Translations under genes and position numbers: made by a program
Notes under the pieces: model-generated
The model's input: only the letters and a program-made list of their open reading frames with translations
Databases searched by the model: none
What the model was told of the DNA's origin: nothing
Source: Microthyrium microscopicum
Lineage: Eukaryota; Ascomycota; Dothideomycetes; Microthyriales; Microthyriaceae
Reading direction: 5' to 3'
DNA: 64,000 bases
NCBI GenBank assembly: GCA_010405405.1
Contig: MU004230.1
Coordinates: 2,997,744-3,061,743 of the forward strand
Shown here: in pieces, positions 1-9,928 of the stretch
How the letters are laid out: each line of letters begins with the position of its first letter
How positions within the stretch are numbered: the stretch's first letter is position 1

Positions 1-88
1 TCGAGTCTTGAGTTAATTCATTCTTCAATGCCTTTCGCATACATGTTACTGCGCAAAACCTGCTGTATATGATTGTTTAATCAATATC

Positions 89-1856
89 ATGGCTCCGCGT
101 CCTCCTCCCTCCTCGCACAAACCACGCAACAAGCGACGGCATCACCTTTCCATATCATCGCCCGACTTTCCGCTCGCTGCCTTTCTATGGCCTGCACGAA
201 CCGGTGTATCATCATGGATTCTACTACCTCTGATACTGATGGCTGCTGGTCTGTTTCGATGGGCCACTAGCATCTGGCCGTACTCTGGCTTCCAGTCTCC
301 TCCCATGCACGGAGATTTCGAAGCTCAGCGACATTGGATGGAGATCACCACACATTTGCCAATATCAGAATGGTACTTTCACGACTTACAATGGTGGGGC
401 CTAGACTACCCTCCATTGACTGCGTATCATAGCTGGCTTGTTGGCCAAATGTATGTGTTCTGTTCCTCCTGTGACCTCCGCGTTAACACCACGTAGCGGT
501 AACTTTATCGACGGGACTTGGTTTACCCTATACAAGTCGCGCGGCCTTGACGATCCCATTCTAAAGCTATATATGCGCGCTTCCGTCCTCGTATCCGAGT
601 ATCTTATATATGTTCCCGCCATTGCTGTTGCTGCACGTTGGTTTGTGCGTCTGGAACATGTCAATTTCGTTGAGTTTGCCATCGCCCTCACAGCCATCCT
701 GATGCAACCAGCTACCATTTTGATCGACCATGGCCATTTTCAATATAATACGGTGATGCTCGGATTAGCCGCCGCGACGATCTCAAGTCTAATGGCTGGC
801 CGAGTTCGTTGGGCTTGCGTCTTCTTCGTTGGAGCTCTCGGATTCAAGCAGATGGCTTTATTCTATGCGCCAGCAGTCTTTGCCTACCTTCTTGGAAGCT
901 GTATCACCCCGAAAATAGATGTGGTCCGTCTCTTTACCATCGCTTTGACGACTATACTCTCTTTCGGGGTGCTTTACGCACCCTTACTTCTTGGCTCCAT
1001 ACGAGATGCATATCGCAAAATCGCAATCGAGGAATATCAAATTCCACCTCTTTTGGCATCACTGCCGTTCGACGTGGACCAGCAAAACATGCTTCATAGG
1101 CCTTTGATACAGCTCGCCCAAAGCATCCATCGCATCTTCCCATTCGCGCGTGGTCTCTTTGAAGACAAAGTTGCCAACTTCTGGTGCGCAATTCACACCT
1201 TCCACAAGTTACACCAATACTCGAGCTCTACGGTCCAAAGGGCCGCACTTGTCGCCACTCTATTTTCAATCACTCCCCCGTGTCTTATCCTACTCTTCAA
1301 GCCCAAAAAAGACCTGGTTCCTCTCGCCTTTGCCGCGACTTCATGGGGATTCTTCTTATGCTCCTATCAAGTACACGAGAAGAACGTGCTTTTGCCACTT
1401 CTACCCATGACACTCATATTGGCCTCTCAAGGAGGTTTACTCCCGCCTATTCGCGCCTGGGTCGGATTCGCTAATATCTTGGCCTGCTGGACCATGTATC
1501 CTCTGCTACGGCGAGATGGACTTCAGCTACCGTACTATGTTCTTACGCTACTTTGGGCATACCTGATGGGACTTCCTCCTACTTCTTTATCGACATATTT
1601 TGGGACGAAAGAAGCTGCTGGTGGTTTGACAGCATTGCTTCACCTACCATTTTATGCGGCGATGATGGCATGGCATGTGGCGAACGAGTTTGTCGCTCCA
1701 CCGGCCAACAAGCCAGATCTATGGGTCGTAGGAAATGTACTGATAGGCGCTGCTGGCTTTGGTTTGTGCTATTTATGGTGTCTGTTCTCACTTGCACAAA
1801 AAGCGGGCCTACTTTCATGGTTTAAAAAAGAAACTGAAAAGCAGAAGACGCTGTAA
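89..1856 (+). CDS. ALG6: ALG6-type dolichyl-P-Glc:Man9GlcNAc2-PP-dolichol alpha-1,3-glucosyltransferase
   Basis: Adds the first glucose to the lipid-linked N-glycan precursor on the lumenal side of the ER, using dolichyl-phosphate glucose. Exons are 89-450 and 497-1856, giving 573 aa; the 46-nt intron (gtatgt..gtag) joins in phase and restores the family block GNFIDGTWF. Visible family marks are HGDFEAQRHWMEIT near residue 75, whose Asp is the usual GT-C catalytic residue, then LQWWGLDYPPLTAYHSW, followed by many hydrophobic segments over the rest of the protein. The N-terminal 20 residues are basic and proline-rich. The LQWWGLDYPP block separates it from the ALG8 paralogue, which has a different sequence there. 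The length is normal for the family (about 500-600 aa). The start is the first in-frame ATG, with no better one downstream before the catalytic block. Confidence 0.95.
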
Positions 1857-2075
1857 GCCTGCAAGGTTCTATTTAGGTTGTTTTGGCGTCATATACCCTT
1901 GCAATTGGAAGCTATTTGAGCGAAGATTACCATCTTTGGTGTAATATTATAGTATACAATATGTAAAATGTAGAGAGGCTCAAGGTCAGGTGAAATCTAT
2001 GACCTGGTCTATGCAATGTTTAAGTTTCCGAACCCGCAATGCATGTTTTCTTTCTTTCCTCTAGGTATTCTCTCC

Positions 2076-2406
2076 TTATGCGACTTGGAAGCCGAATCCT
2101 GCCATACACGATTTGTACTTTGACATCATGGACTGGCAGTCTTGTTGCGGGTTATCGGATTTGGAGAAGAGCATGCACTCATCGCGAGCAGCCTTTTCAT
2201 CTGTACACACGCAGCATGGCTAGCTTGATGTTAGCTTTGCTTCCGGGTTGAGTAGTGATCGAGTTTGTAGAGGCGTACCTTGACTTTTGGCTGTTCGGAA
2301 GAGGCGATGCTTGAGGAGATGGGCGCGGTCGCTAGGGTGACTGAACCCAATTAGCAGAGTACTGCGGAAGTGGTAGACCATACCTACGCGATTGAGTAGC
2401 CGACAT
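2076..2406 (-). CDS. COX17: Cox17, mitochondrial copper chaperone for cytochrome c oxidase
   Basis: Small intermembrane-space copper chaperone that passes Cu(I) to Sco1 and Cox11 for complex IV assembly. Hand-built exons on the minus strand are 2406-2388 (19 nt), 2340-2279 and 2219-2076, giving 74 aa; all junctions are GT..AG and in phase. The last exon reads PCCVCTDEKAARDEC and ends KYKSCMAGFGFQVA. This holds the Cu-binding CCxC and the twin CX9C helical hairpin (C-x9-C twice). The coding exons are too short to stand out as open frames, so automated calling may miss them. The first exon is the least certain part: the first intron could end at 2341 (cag) or a few bases later (ctag), which changes three residues but keeps the frame. 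A CCAAT-type site lies about 113 bp upstream. Confidence 0.9.
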
Positions 2407-2515
2407 ATTGAACGTTAATCTGACAGGAAGAAGCTGTTGTGCTGAAGGCGAGCTCAATGTCAATGATCTGGAGATATTCTGATTCGATGCATTACTAAGG
2501 GCGGCGTATGAGTAA

Positions 2516-2524
2516 TCCGATTGG
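2516..2524 (-). promoter_or_regulatory. CCAAT box (possible HAP complex site) upstream of COX17
   Basis: The plus strand reads tccgattgg, so in COX17 orientation it is CCAATCGGA, about 110-118 bp before the ATG. CCAAT followed by C/A and a purine fits the Hap2/3/5 (CBF) consensus, which is known to drive respiratory genes in fungi. The same 9-mer occurs upstream of the mitochondrial ribosomal protein gene at 57.36 kb. Binding is inferred from the motif alone. Confidence 0.4.
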
Positions 2525-2699
2525 TTCAAACTGCAGGGATCTAGCCTTGAATAGTGCTTTTTGACCTAAGACAAAGATGGCTTAGCTTCCCTGCGTTGAA
2601 TCTGATGTCATCACCAACAAGGCTGAAAACGAAAACCAGTTGTGTCTAAACTCTAAACAACCACTTTCTGTAATCCCACTGTTACGTCAGTAATCGATT

Positions 2700-2755
2700 T
2701 CGTGCATATAAACGGCATCTCTAGCTCGATAAGCTAGCTACTCTTTCTCTTCAAA
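2700..2755 (+). promoter_or_regulatory. Core promoter of the 101-aa membrane protein gene
   Basis: A TATA-like stretch (catataaa, 2704-2711) is followed by a CT-rich stretch (tactctttctcttc, 2739-2752), about 80-130 bp before the ATG at 2834. This TATA plus pyrimidine-tract layout is common at strongly expressed genes of filamentous ascomycetes. It lies in the 427-bp divergent gap shared with COX17. Confidence 0.35.
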
Positions 2756-2833
2756 ACCACACGATCAAGAACACGAAAGCCATCAATCGCACCAGCAACA
2801 CCTACTCCGTACCAGAAACCAATACCACCAACC

Positions 2834-3189
2834 ATGCCATCATTCAAAGTCATTCTCGCGAGCATAGCACTCTTCGTCGGCGTCGCTGTCTACTTCTTCG
2901 GTATTCCAAAAGAATGGAAGCAAGCAATGGAGCGAAGAGCTCTCAAAACCATGGGCGAAAACAAAGCAAGCTATATGCTTAAAGGTATATGACACATCAG
3001 CCTCCAACAATCGATCAGACTAACAAATTCTTAGACCAAATCTCCAAAATTCCCGAAGCAGATCAACAAGACGTCAAGGATTTGAAGAAGGGATTGAACA
3101 ACATCACGGGCGGAGCCACAAACAACCGCCTGGGTGAAGAGGGAGGCGAGTTGGCCGATAAGTTGACCAGCCCATTCACTGGACGGTAA
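2834..3189 (+). CDS. Small hypothetical protein with one N-terminal membrane segment (101 aa)
   Basis: Exons are 2834-2984 and 3035-3189, with a 50-nt intron (gtatat..cttag) joining in phase. Residues about 4-25 (FKVILASIALFVGVAVYFFG) form one hydrophobic helix right at the N-terminus. It could be a signal anchor or an inner-membrane anchor. A hydrophilic part rich in Lys, Asp and Gly follows, ending LTSPFTGR. I do not recognise the family. The strong TATA/CT-rich promoter, clean intron and coding-like composition support a real gene. The flanking COX17 gene is divergent, so they may share control elements, but no functional link is shown. Confidence 0.7.
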
Positions 3190-4112
3190 ACACCACATAT
3201 TGTGGTCACGTCAAGCAGTACACATATAGATATTGTGTGTTGCTATGAAAAGCATGTTTTGGTTGGGTTAGGAATCTAGCGATTGGAGCTTATGCGATGA
3301 ATACGTATCATCCAGCTGTTGTAATATATGAAGCGAACATCTTATACTTTTCACCAACCATCATTCCACAGTGACTGTCTTTCAATGCACATAATAGGCC
3401 GCTGTGCTAGATGTTCTAATTTTGCTATCAGTTAAGACTTTATGAATTAATAGGGCCATTGTCGAGATGACCATTAGGAAGGCGGCGGGTTTTCCCACGC
3501 AGAGCACAGCTCCACAGGTAGTAGCATGAGGTGAGCCATAGGATGAATCATTCTGGTGTCATTCGGTTCTACAGGATCAGTCTGGCCTATGAATCGAGTG
3601 CCTTCGTAAGCACAACCATTGATTCCAGGCCACACACGGCAACCCTTTGGCATTGCAGGCATATCAATCGGCTTTACCATGCATAAAGAATGTGTAGCAC
3701 ATATTCGTCTAGATGAACTCATTTCCTGTCACTTTGAAGTTTATGGTCGTGATTGAGTTTACTGGATATAAAAGGTATAGGAAGTATAGTACAAGTATGA
3801 GGAAAAGTATACTTTTGCAATCTTTAGAAGCAATACAGTTCTTGTGTTGAGAATGGTTTCTGAATGAGGCTTTTGGTTGTTGGTATGGCATTCTTTCACT
3901 CTACATTTCATTCCGATTGTGACGAGGACATTTGGATCTCAACCCGGACTGAGACATATCAAAGATATGTACATGAACCCACAACGACATCGCCTGAATC
4001 TATACAGATGCTATCAAATTCAACCCCTCGTAGCCGAGAAGATCTTGCTAATCATAGAGCACATTCACAGAAATAGCTTGTAGGGTGTTTTTTTCGAAAC
4101 CGAAATCATAAT
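3190..4112. other. Gap between the 101-aa protein gene and the bZIP gene
   Basis: Mostly AT-rich non-coding sequence forming the 3' ends of the flanking genes. The only candidate inside is the 82-codon minus-strand ORF at 3474-3722, listed separately. I see no repeat or RNA gene. Confidence 0.5.
3474..3722 (-). CDS. Possible small Cys-containing protein, uncertain (82 aa)
   Basis: An uninterrupted minus-strand frame begins at an ATG preceded, about 50 bp upstream, by a TATA-like ttttatat. The product has five Cys, is rich in Met and Pro, and contains GCRVWPGINGCAYEG. No signal peptide or known domain is visible. Composition looks coding-like, but the frame is short and I recognise no family, so this may be chance or the last exon of a longer gene. 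Confidence 0.28.
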   Translation of the reverse strand: MSSSRRICATHSLCMVKPIDMPAMPKGCRVWPGINGCAYEGTRFIGQTDPVEPNDTRMIHPMAHLMLLPVELCSAWENPPPS

Positions 4113-5161
4113 TCATTTCTTAGCTTGAAGCATTTCCCGCAACATCTCAACCTCCGCCTCCCTCTTCGCAAGATCTAACTTCAGTTTCTCCTTTTCCTGG
4201 TTAGACTCTTTCAACTCGTTTTCCAATTCTTCAATTCGATCGATCCGTTTTTGACGATACTTCTTCGCCGCAATATTGTTCCGCTGACGCTTCAGTACCC
4301 GATCAGGTGACGGACGACTAGACATCGGACCGCTGGAATTCGACTTGGTCATGGACAGCGGTGTCGGGCTAGGATTTTGCGAGGAAGAATAATTCAGAGA
4401 CAATTCAGTGGTGGCCGTTGGAGCATTCTGGACGGCTGGAGCGAGGAGGACGCCTTGAGTTGTTGTCATACCGTTGTAAGAGGCAGTACTTTGCAGCGTT
4501 TCTATCATCAGTGAGTAATGGATAGTTGGTAGTGATAGACAACCAATAGACAAATAAACAGCGAGCCCCCCGTGACTTCATTGGTTCCCACAAACGCTAC
4601 TAAAGAAAGGTTGCTATATTTTCCATTGCCTTCAATAAACGGTGCCAGTCTGAGCGCCCCTTATGGTACTAAACGCACTCGACACCAGAGCGTGTTGTGT
4701 GGAAGCCATCGAAATCGATGGGAGCACGCGCTTTATGTTGTCTATCGGTTGGAAAGAGAGCAAGATAACGTACCATCATATCCAGTCGTTTGCGATGTAT
4801 TTATAACATTGATCAAATCATCACCAGATGTAGGCAAAATCGTCTCCAGAGCAGTAGACCCGCTCATCAAAGACCAATCCGCCACACCCAACAACGATTG
4901 ATCATAACCTTCACCGTCTGGTAAGAACCACTCGTGTTCATTACCAAGGAGGTTTGCGGTGGAATAGTTGAGAGGCTGCAGCTGCTGAAGATGCTCCGGA
5001 TCCCATCCTTGCAGGTTCTAAAGGCCTCCGCTCGAGGCCTAGGAGATAGTTATGAGTGGTTTGGGGACGGTGACCAGAATCGAATTGATCTGGGTAAGTT
5101 TTGGGGTGAAGATGCTCAATGGATGGAGTTGGAGGTTTGGCTTTTGTAGGCGTGATGCCAT
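4113..5161 (-). CDS. bZIP transcription factor (GCN4/IDI-4-like basic region)
   Basis: Predicted nuclear DNA-binding regulator of 239 aa. Exons on the minus strand are 5161-5075, 5017-4774 and 4501-4113, with introns of 57 and 272 nt in phase. The C-terminal third holds the basic region KRQRNNIAAKKYRQKR, with the N-x7-R signature, followed directly by a leucine zipper from IEELENELKES to the end. The N-terminal and middle parts are acidic and Ser/Thr/Gln-rich, including NEHEWFLPDGEGYDQ, as in activation regions. The exon 1 donor is gtcacc, not a strong site; a second gt six bases on also keeps frame. The start is the first ATG of the transcript in that frame. The basic region resembles Gcn4/Cpc1 and IDI-4 type fungal factors, but I cannot tell which. 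Confidence 0.8.
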
Positions 5162-6458
5162 TGAGGGGCGGGGAGGGCGCTGTCCGAAATGAGTCAAGAA
5201 TTGTGCTTGGTTCCACGGGGCGTCTTTAGTCCGAGTTTCAAACCCAATTGAGCGGATCTATCCAAGGCGCGGTCTTCGATTCGTGAATTTGATTGGATGG
5301 ATAATAGCAGTCATATCCGTCAGCCTTATAGAAGGCGAGGTGCCAAGTTTTCCTAAAGCAGGAATAAAATCCGACTGAAGAGGTTTGTTGATGGGCTGAG
5401 TAACAGTGGCAACTGTCAGCCTTGAAGAGTGCGATGTGCCACGTTGTCTAAGAGCAAATATAAATTTCGAACGAAACGTTTCAGTGTTTGTTGATCATTG
5501 GAATAACAATCAGAAGAATCAATTGACTGCTCAACTTACTAGTTGATTGTCATTGCAGAGCTGCTGCAATCAAGATCAATTGCGAATTAAACTTTGAAGA
5601 AAATCTATCTGCGTTATTTCGTCTAATAAGGGTGCAGTACCATATAACCAAATTTTCGAGATTTCAGTATTTCATCCCCAGAAAGCATGCTAGAATAGTA
5701 GAGTGGTCGCAGTAATGAAAAGCAATAATGTTGTCTGACTAGTTCCAAGAGGGAATGTAGTTGAGACGTTTTGAAGGCTTTGTCAGGATGTAAACTTACT
5801 ATTCACGATAGCAGAGTGCAGGGGATGAGGAACTTTGTCAGCTTGGTGTGCAAGCAAAAGCTGACCTTGTGTTCGATTGCGGTGAACATCGTAATGTTAT
5901 GAGATGACGGTGAATTGGTCTCTCATGTTGTTTTTTTGCGTTTTTCATTTTGGCTGAATTGGATTCTTTTTTGGGAACTTGCTGGTGGTGGTGGTTGAAG
6001 AGGGAGTGGATTTTGGCTGGTAGGAATGGTACTGAGATGCATTATTGACTGTTCTAATTAGCATCTTTTGATTCTGTTACTGTATGTTGAACTCAGGTCT
6101 AAGTTCACAATGTACTGATCGAGTCAACGATGAATAATGGAAGCAAAGGAGGAAACGCCAGAAATGAACGGCACGACAACGGCAATTCATCTTTCGTACC
6201 AAACCAACATTTTATATCCGCAAGCCAAACCATTCCTCATCATACACGGCACAGTCCCTCCGTCGCTCTCGTAAACCCGTATGGCAACATATCAGCCAAC
6301 AATCACGGCCATGTTAAGCCCTACGCCATCTTCCGATCTCGCTTGACCTCAATCGCATATACCCGGCCGACAAGGCTGTCTCGAGGTCCCCCAAGACCAG
6401 ACATCGAGATTTCTCACAACCACCACACGTACAATCGACTCCAGACTTCACCACCAAA
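5162..6458. other. Long divergent intergenic region (bZIP / 2-hydroxyacid dehydrogenase)
   Basis: About 1.3 kb without a supported gene. It contains a diverged direct duplication (5319-5495, listed separately). An open frame of 113 codons at 6130-6471 overlaps the dehydrogenase start and looks like 5' leader. The region probably carries both divergent promoters. Confidence 0.5.
5319..5495. repeat. Diverged direct duplication upstream of the bZIP gene
   Basis: Two copies of about 75-80 bp, 5319-5392 and 5415-5495, both begin gtcagcctt and end tttgttgat. They share interior blocks such as gtgcca, cctaaagc/tctaagagc and ataaaa/ataaat. The match is clearly imperfect. The copies lie 160-330 bp upstream of the bZIP start, so they may be duplicated promoter sequence. 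Confidence 0.5.
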
Positions 6459-7559
6459 ATGGCGCCCCTAAAACTAGCAATCCTAGACGACAACCAAAAC
6501 CTCGCCTCAACCTACTTCACCCCCACCGCCTTCCCCACCCTCAGCATAACAATCTTCAACGACACCCTCCCCCCCTACTCCCACCCGACCACCAGCTCCT
6601 CCGACCGCAAAGCCATCATCGCCCGCCTCCTCCCCTTCGCCATAATCTCCACCATGCGCGAACGCACCCCCTTCACCGAAGACCTCGTCTCCCAACTCCC
6701 CAACCTAAAACTCCTCCTCGTAACCGGCAAACGCCACAATACCTTCGACTATGGCGCGTTTCATTCACGCAGCATACCAATCATCGCAGCAGCGGGCCGA
6801 CCAAAGCAGGTGTTGGACGACGCACAGAAGGAGATTTGTAGAGATGGTGCTCATGCGACGACACAGCATACATGGGCGCTGATTCTAGGGCTCGCGAGGG
6901 GTGTGGCGCGGGAAGATCATGCGTTGAAGAGTGGGTTATGGCAGACGTCCTTTGCGTTGGGATTGCAGGGTCTCACGCTGGGTGTGCTGGGCTTGGGGCG
7001 GTTGGGGGGTAGTACGGCGCGGATTGGGGTGTTGGCTTGGGGGATGAAGGTCGTGGCGTGGAGTAGTAGTCTTACGCAGGAGAAGGCTGATGAGACGGCG
7101 AAAGCGCTTGGGTTGCCGGTGGAGGTTGGGGGGGAGAAGACGTTTAGGGTTGTGGGGAAGGAGGAGTTGTTTAGGGTGGCGGATGTGGTTAGTGTGCATT
7201 ATGCGTTGAGTGCGAGGAGTGAGGGGATTGTGGGCAGGGAGGAGTTGGGGGTGATGAAGAAGGGTGCGCTGTTGGTGAATACTTCGAGGGGGCCGTTGAT
7301 TGATGAGGGTGCGTTGTTGGAGACGTTGGAGAAGGGGGGGATTGCGGGTGCTGCGCTGGATGTTTTTGATGTGGAGCCGGTGCAGAAGGATCATCCGTAT
7401 AGATCTTATAAATGGGGAACGGAGGGACGGTCAGAGTTGTTGTTATCGCCGCATATGGGGTATGTGGAAAAGGATACGTTGGAGACGTGGTATGAGGAGA
7501 CGGCGGAGAACTTGCAGCGATGGTTGAAGGGGGAGAAGGCAGTACATCAGATTTTGTGA
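6459..7559 (+). CDS. D-isomer-specific 2-hydroxyacid dehydrogenase
   Basis: NAD(P)-dependent oxidoreductase of 366 aa in one exon. The Rossmann motif GVLGLGRLGGSTARIG lies near residue 175-190. The three catalytic residues of the family are visible: Arg277 in LLVNTSRGPLIDE, Glu306 in DVFDVEP and His332 in LSPHMGYVEKD. The substrate cannot be read from sequence; relatives include glyoxylate/hydroxypyruvate reductases and 3-phosphoglycerate dehydrogenases. No targeting signal is evident, so it is probably cytosolic. Base use is odd: the first 90 or so codons are strongly C-rich in the third position, while the second half is strongly G-rich on the same strand. The ATG at 6459 begins a normal family N-terminus (MAPLKLAILDD). 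Confidence 0.92.
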   Translation: MAPLKLAILDDNQNLASTYFTPTAFPTLSITIFNDTLPPYSHPTTSSSDRKAIIARLLPFAIISTMRERTPFTEDLVSQLPNLKLLLVTGKRHNTFDYGAFHSRSIPIIAAAGRPKQVLDDAQKEICRDGAHATTQHTWALILGLARGVAREDHALKSGLWQTSFALGLQGLTLGVLGLGRLGGSTARIGVLAWGMKVVAWSSSLTQEKADETAKALGLPVEVGGEKTFRVVGKEELFRVADVVSVHYALSARSEGIVGREELGVMKKGALLVNTSRGPLIDEGALLETLEKGGIAGAALDVFDVEPVQKDHPYRSYKWGTEGRSELLLSPHMGYVEKDTLETWYEETAENLQRWLKGEKAVHQIL

Positions 7560-7825
7560 GATGGGAGGTAGAGAGACGTTAAGTAAATATGTCATTGGTA
7601 TTTCATTTGGTTGATGAGCTACATAACTCCGTAAAAGCGTCATTACAATCGTATTTATACAAGTCCGTTAACCGACTCCTGCGTAATTCATAGGGTATAA
7701 CAATTCGGCCGAGGGGTCCATCGATTAGGAATTACAACGCCGATGATCCGGACACTTGACGGCTTCTAAAAAACCATTGTCAGTCCAACGTCGTTTGAGG
7801 ATTGTGTAAAAGTCAAGTCAGCATC

Positions 7826-8432
7826 TTAGGCGCTTGAAACTTGGCTCATGGTTGGGTTCGACCTTCCGCTCCGCATGTTTACACTCCCCCTCGAGTCAAG
7901 AAAGGTGAATACGGTAGATGCGATCCAGGCGGCGAGGGCGAAGAAGAGGAAGGCGGTTGATGCTTGAGATTCTCGGCATCTCTTGGAAGATCCCAGAGTG
8001 ATCTTGTTAGACTTGAGATAATCCTATGGATCATTAGTGGACTGCTTGGTATAACTACGACTGCGGAACTTACGCCATTGGAGCATGAATGGCTTCCGAG
8101 GATTGCCGCTGTCGCAACAGCAGCACAGAAGATGAAGAGGAGGTTGAAGGCATCAAGACCGAGCATGATAGCGCGGTGGAAGATGAAGCTCTCATTCAAA
8201 GTCGCAGCAGTGAGATATATGAGAGACAGCATGGCAAAGATGGCAGTGAACAGATCATAGTTGATGATGGCGGGCGTGCCACCCATCGCGACCTGGTTCG
8301 CGGTCAATGCTAATACTATGAGCATGCAGAAGAACTATAATGACACATGTTAGAGCGCTTGGATACGATGATGGTATTGCGAAGGCTTACCTGGAATCCG
8401 CGGAGACCCAGAGCAAGTGGTCTCGAAACCAT
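7826..8432 (-). CDS. MARVEL-domain four-helix membrane protein (166 aa)
   Basis: Exons on the minus strand are 8432-8391, 8334-8074 and 8023-7826, all joining in phase 0. Four hydrophobic helices are visible, at about residues 12-31, 41-61, 70-93 and 121-143. The protein starts MVSRPLALGLRGFQ and has the loop/TM4 block KRCRESQASTAFLFFALAAW, typical of fungal MARVEL proteins. The tail is short, Ser/Arg-rich and cytosolic. MARVEL proteins act in membrane apposition, vesicle traffic or eisosome-type plasma-membrane domains; the exact role here is unknown. Without splicing the middle exon runs on into a misleading low-complexity tail, so the third exon is important for correct annotation. Confidence 0.88.
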
Positions 8433-9928
8433 GTCGAAGATTGTTTTGGTAGTTTGGTAAGTGGTGGGTGTATGGAGGCGAAGAGGTTGAGAGAATCAAG
8501 GATGCAGCGTAGGAGAAAACTGTTGAGCAAGATAATGCAGATGTTAGTGAGGATATGCTTGATAGTGAGATGAGAATGAGAGAAAAAGGACTTGAGAAGT
8601 GAAGCGGGCAGGAGCAATAAAGACTTTCGGCGGGCGCAGTGATGACGTCGGACGTGATGGAAAGTGTACCGCAGAAAGTACAGAAAATGGTGTGGAAAGA
8701 GCGGGTAAGAGAGCGGAAATACGCGGCAGAGTGGCTTGTGGATTGAATGATGCGTTTTGAGTGGATAGTTGAGACTTTGCAGCCAACTTGAAAGCGTAAT
8801 GCGAACCGTAGTTTGTCTCAAGCGTCAAAGTGGAGAGGGTCAGCCCGTGAATTTCTAGGATTTTGACTCCATATTTACTGCGGATTTTGACTGTCGATCT
8901 ACTCTGGAATTAGCCTAGCCCCTGAGATCTCGTGATATCAAACCGCAGAAACTGCCCTTATAGTAATTCTCCCTGTAGGCGTTTTTGTGCCATGATCTTA
9001 ACTTCAACATCTAATTAAATAACTTTGACGTTGACTTAACTTGAGCACTATTCTAAAACAGGTTAGTAGTAGGTCAGCATGAGAAGTAAAAGTGGAGTGT
9101 AAGTCGATTTTACTCAGTAAAAACGACTTTTACTCTTTTGCGCGCTATTCCCTTTAAGGGAGTAGAAACGCCTTCCGAGTACCTGCGGATCGCGTTCCGA
9201 GGGTACTCCAAATGGCATGCTGACCCTCTCCAGTGAAAATTGCAAGCGTTTAGAGAAAGCAGTTGACGATGCCGTGCAGATTCAACGATTTGGCAAGCTG
9301 CAACTGTTAAAGAGTCTCAGATGTTGGGAAGGTAGTGGGCGTCGTAGATAATTATTGGAGGCAGTCGCAGCCTGATTGTTTCTACAGTTGCGCCTTCCAT
9401 CGCCTAGCAACCGCCCATCCCGACTGCCAAATCTGTACCCTGTCAACTCTCTGTGGCTGCGACTTCCCGATCCTTCGAATCCAGAGCCTCATCCCTGTCA
9501 GAATACCATCGCGACTGCCATTCATTCGTCTGTTGGGCGCAACCTCGCACCGAACTGTGTTTACTGTGAACCATACACAGCCTTTGGAGACGAGTACATT
9601 GAAACTGCCAGGTTAACCCACGCTCGTGTATCTATAAACAAAAGTTTCAAGTCGTCTAGATATTAAACGCTGATATTTCCCACAGCAACCACATCGTACG
9701 AACATGGGTAATGCACGTATATCAACGAACCAATTTGTCCATTCGCGACACCAAGTATCCTAGTCTGAAGAATATCAACAATCAAACGCCAACGCTCAGC
9801 ATGCTTGCAATCGCGCTGGCTATGCTTCTCGTCGCTATCGTACCCAAACCCAGAAAATTTGTAACAAGCGTCAATCTCCGCTGTAGTACCCCAAGAAGCC
9901 CATAAAACTACTCTACTCTCCATGTCAA
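8433..9928. other. Gene-free region carrying the MITE-like element
   Basis: About 1.5 kb between the MARVEL and polo-kinase genes, on the promoter side of MARVEL and at the 3' end of the kinase. Apart from the 400-bp inverted-repeat element at 8832-9231 I see no supported gene. Short open frames at 8544-8828 and 9335-9666 lack motifs, and I treat them as chance. Confidence 0.55.
8832..9231. mobile_element. MITE-like element with 13-bp terminal inverted repeats (400 bp)
   Basis: The left end is ggagagggtcagc (8832-8844) and the right end is its exact reverse complement (9219-9231). The next base outward also pairs, so the match can be read as 14 bp. Three bases, agt, flank both sides of the 13-bp version and may be a target-site duplication. 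The interior has no coding capacity. It contains a direct repeat of ggattttgact (around 8870-8900) and an internal hairpin, gtcgattttact/agtaaaaacgac (9103-9127, one mismatch). Such small non-coding elements are normally moved by a transposase encoded elsewhere. The superfamily cannot be fixed from one copy. Confidence 0.6.

Noticed and set aside
6130-6471. 113-codon open frame just upstream of and overlapping the dehydrogenase start
   Set aside because: No motif, composition rich in Asn/His/Ser, and it overlaps a well-supported gene start in another frame; best read as leader sequence.
6936-7394. 152-codon frame antisense to the dehydrogenase
   Set aside because: A product of the G-rich coding strand, giving an Arg/His/Pro/Leu-biased sequence with no domain.
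7879-8325. Unspliced version of the MARVEL gene with a Ser/Pro-rich tail
   Set aside because: A clear gtaagt donor at 8073 and an in-phase third exon restore the conserved CRESQASTAFLFF block.
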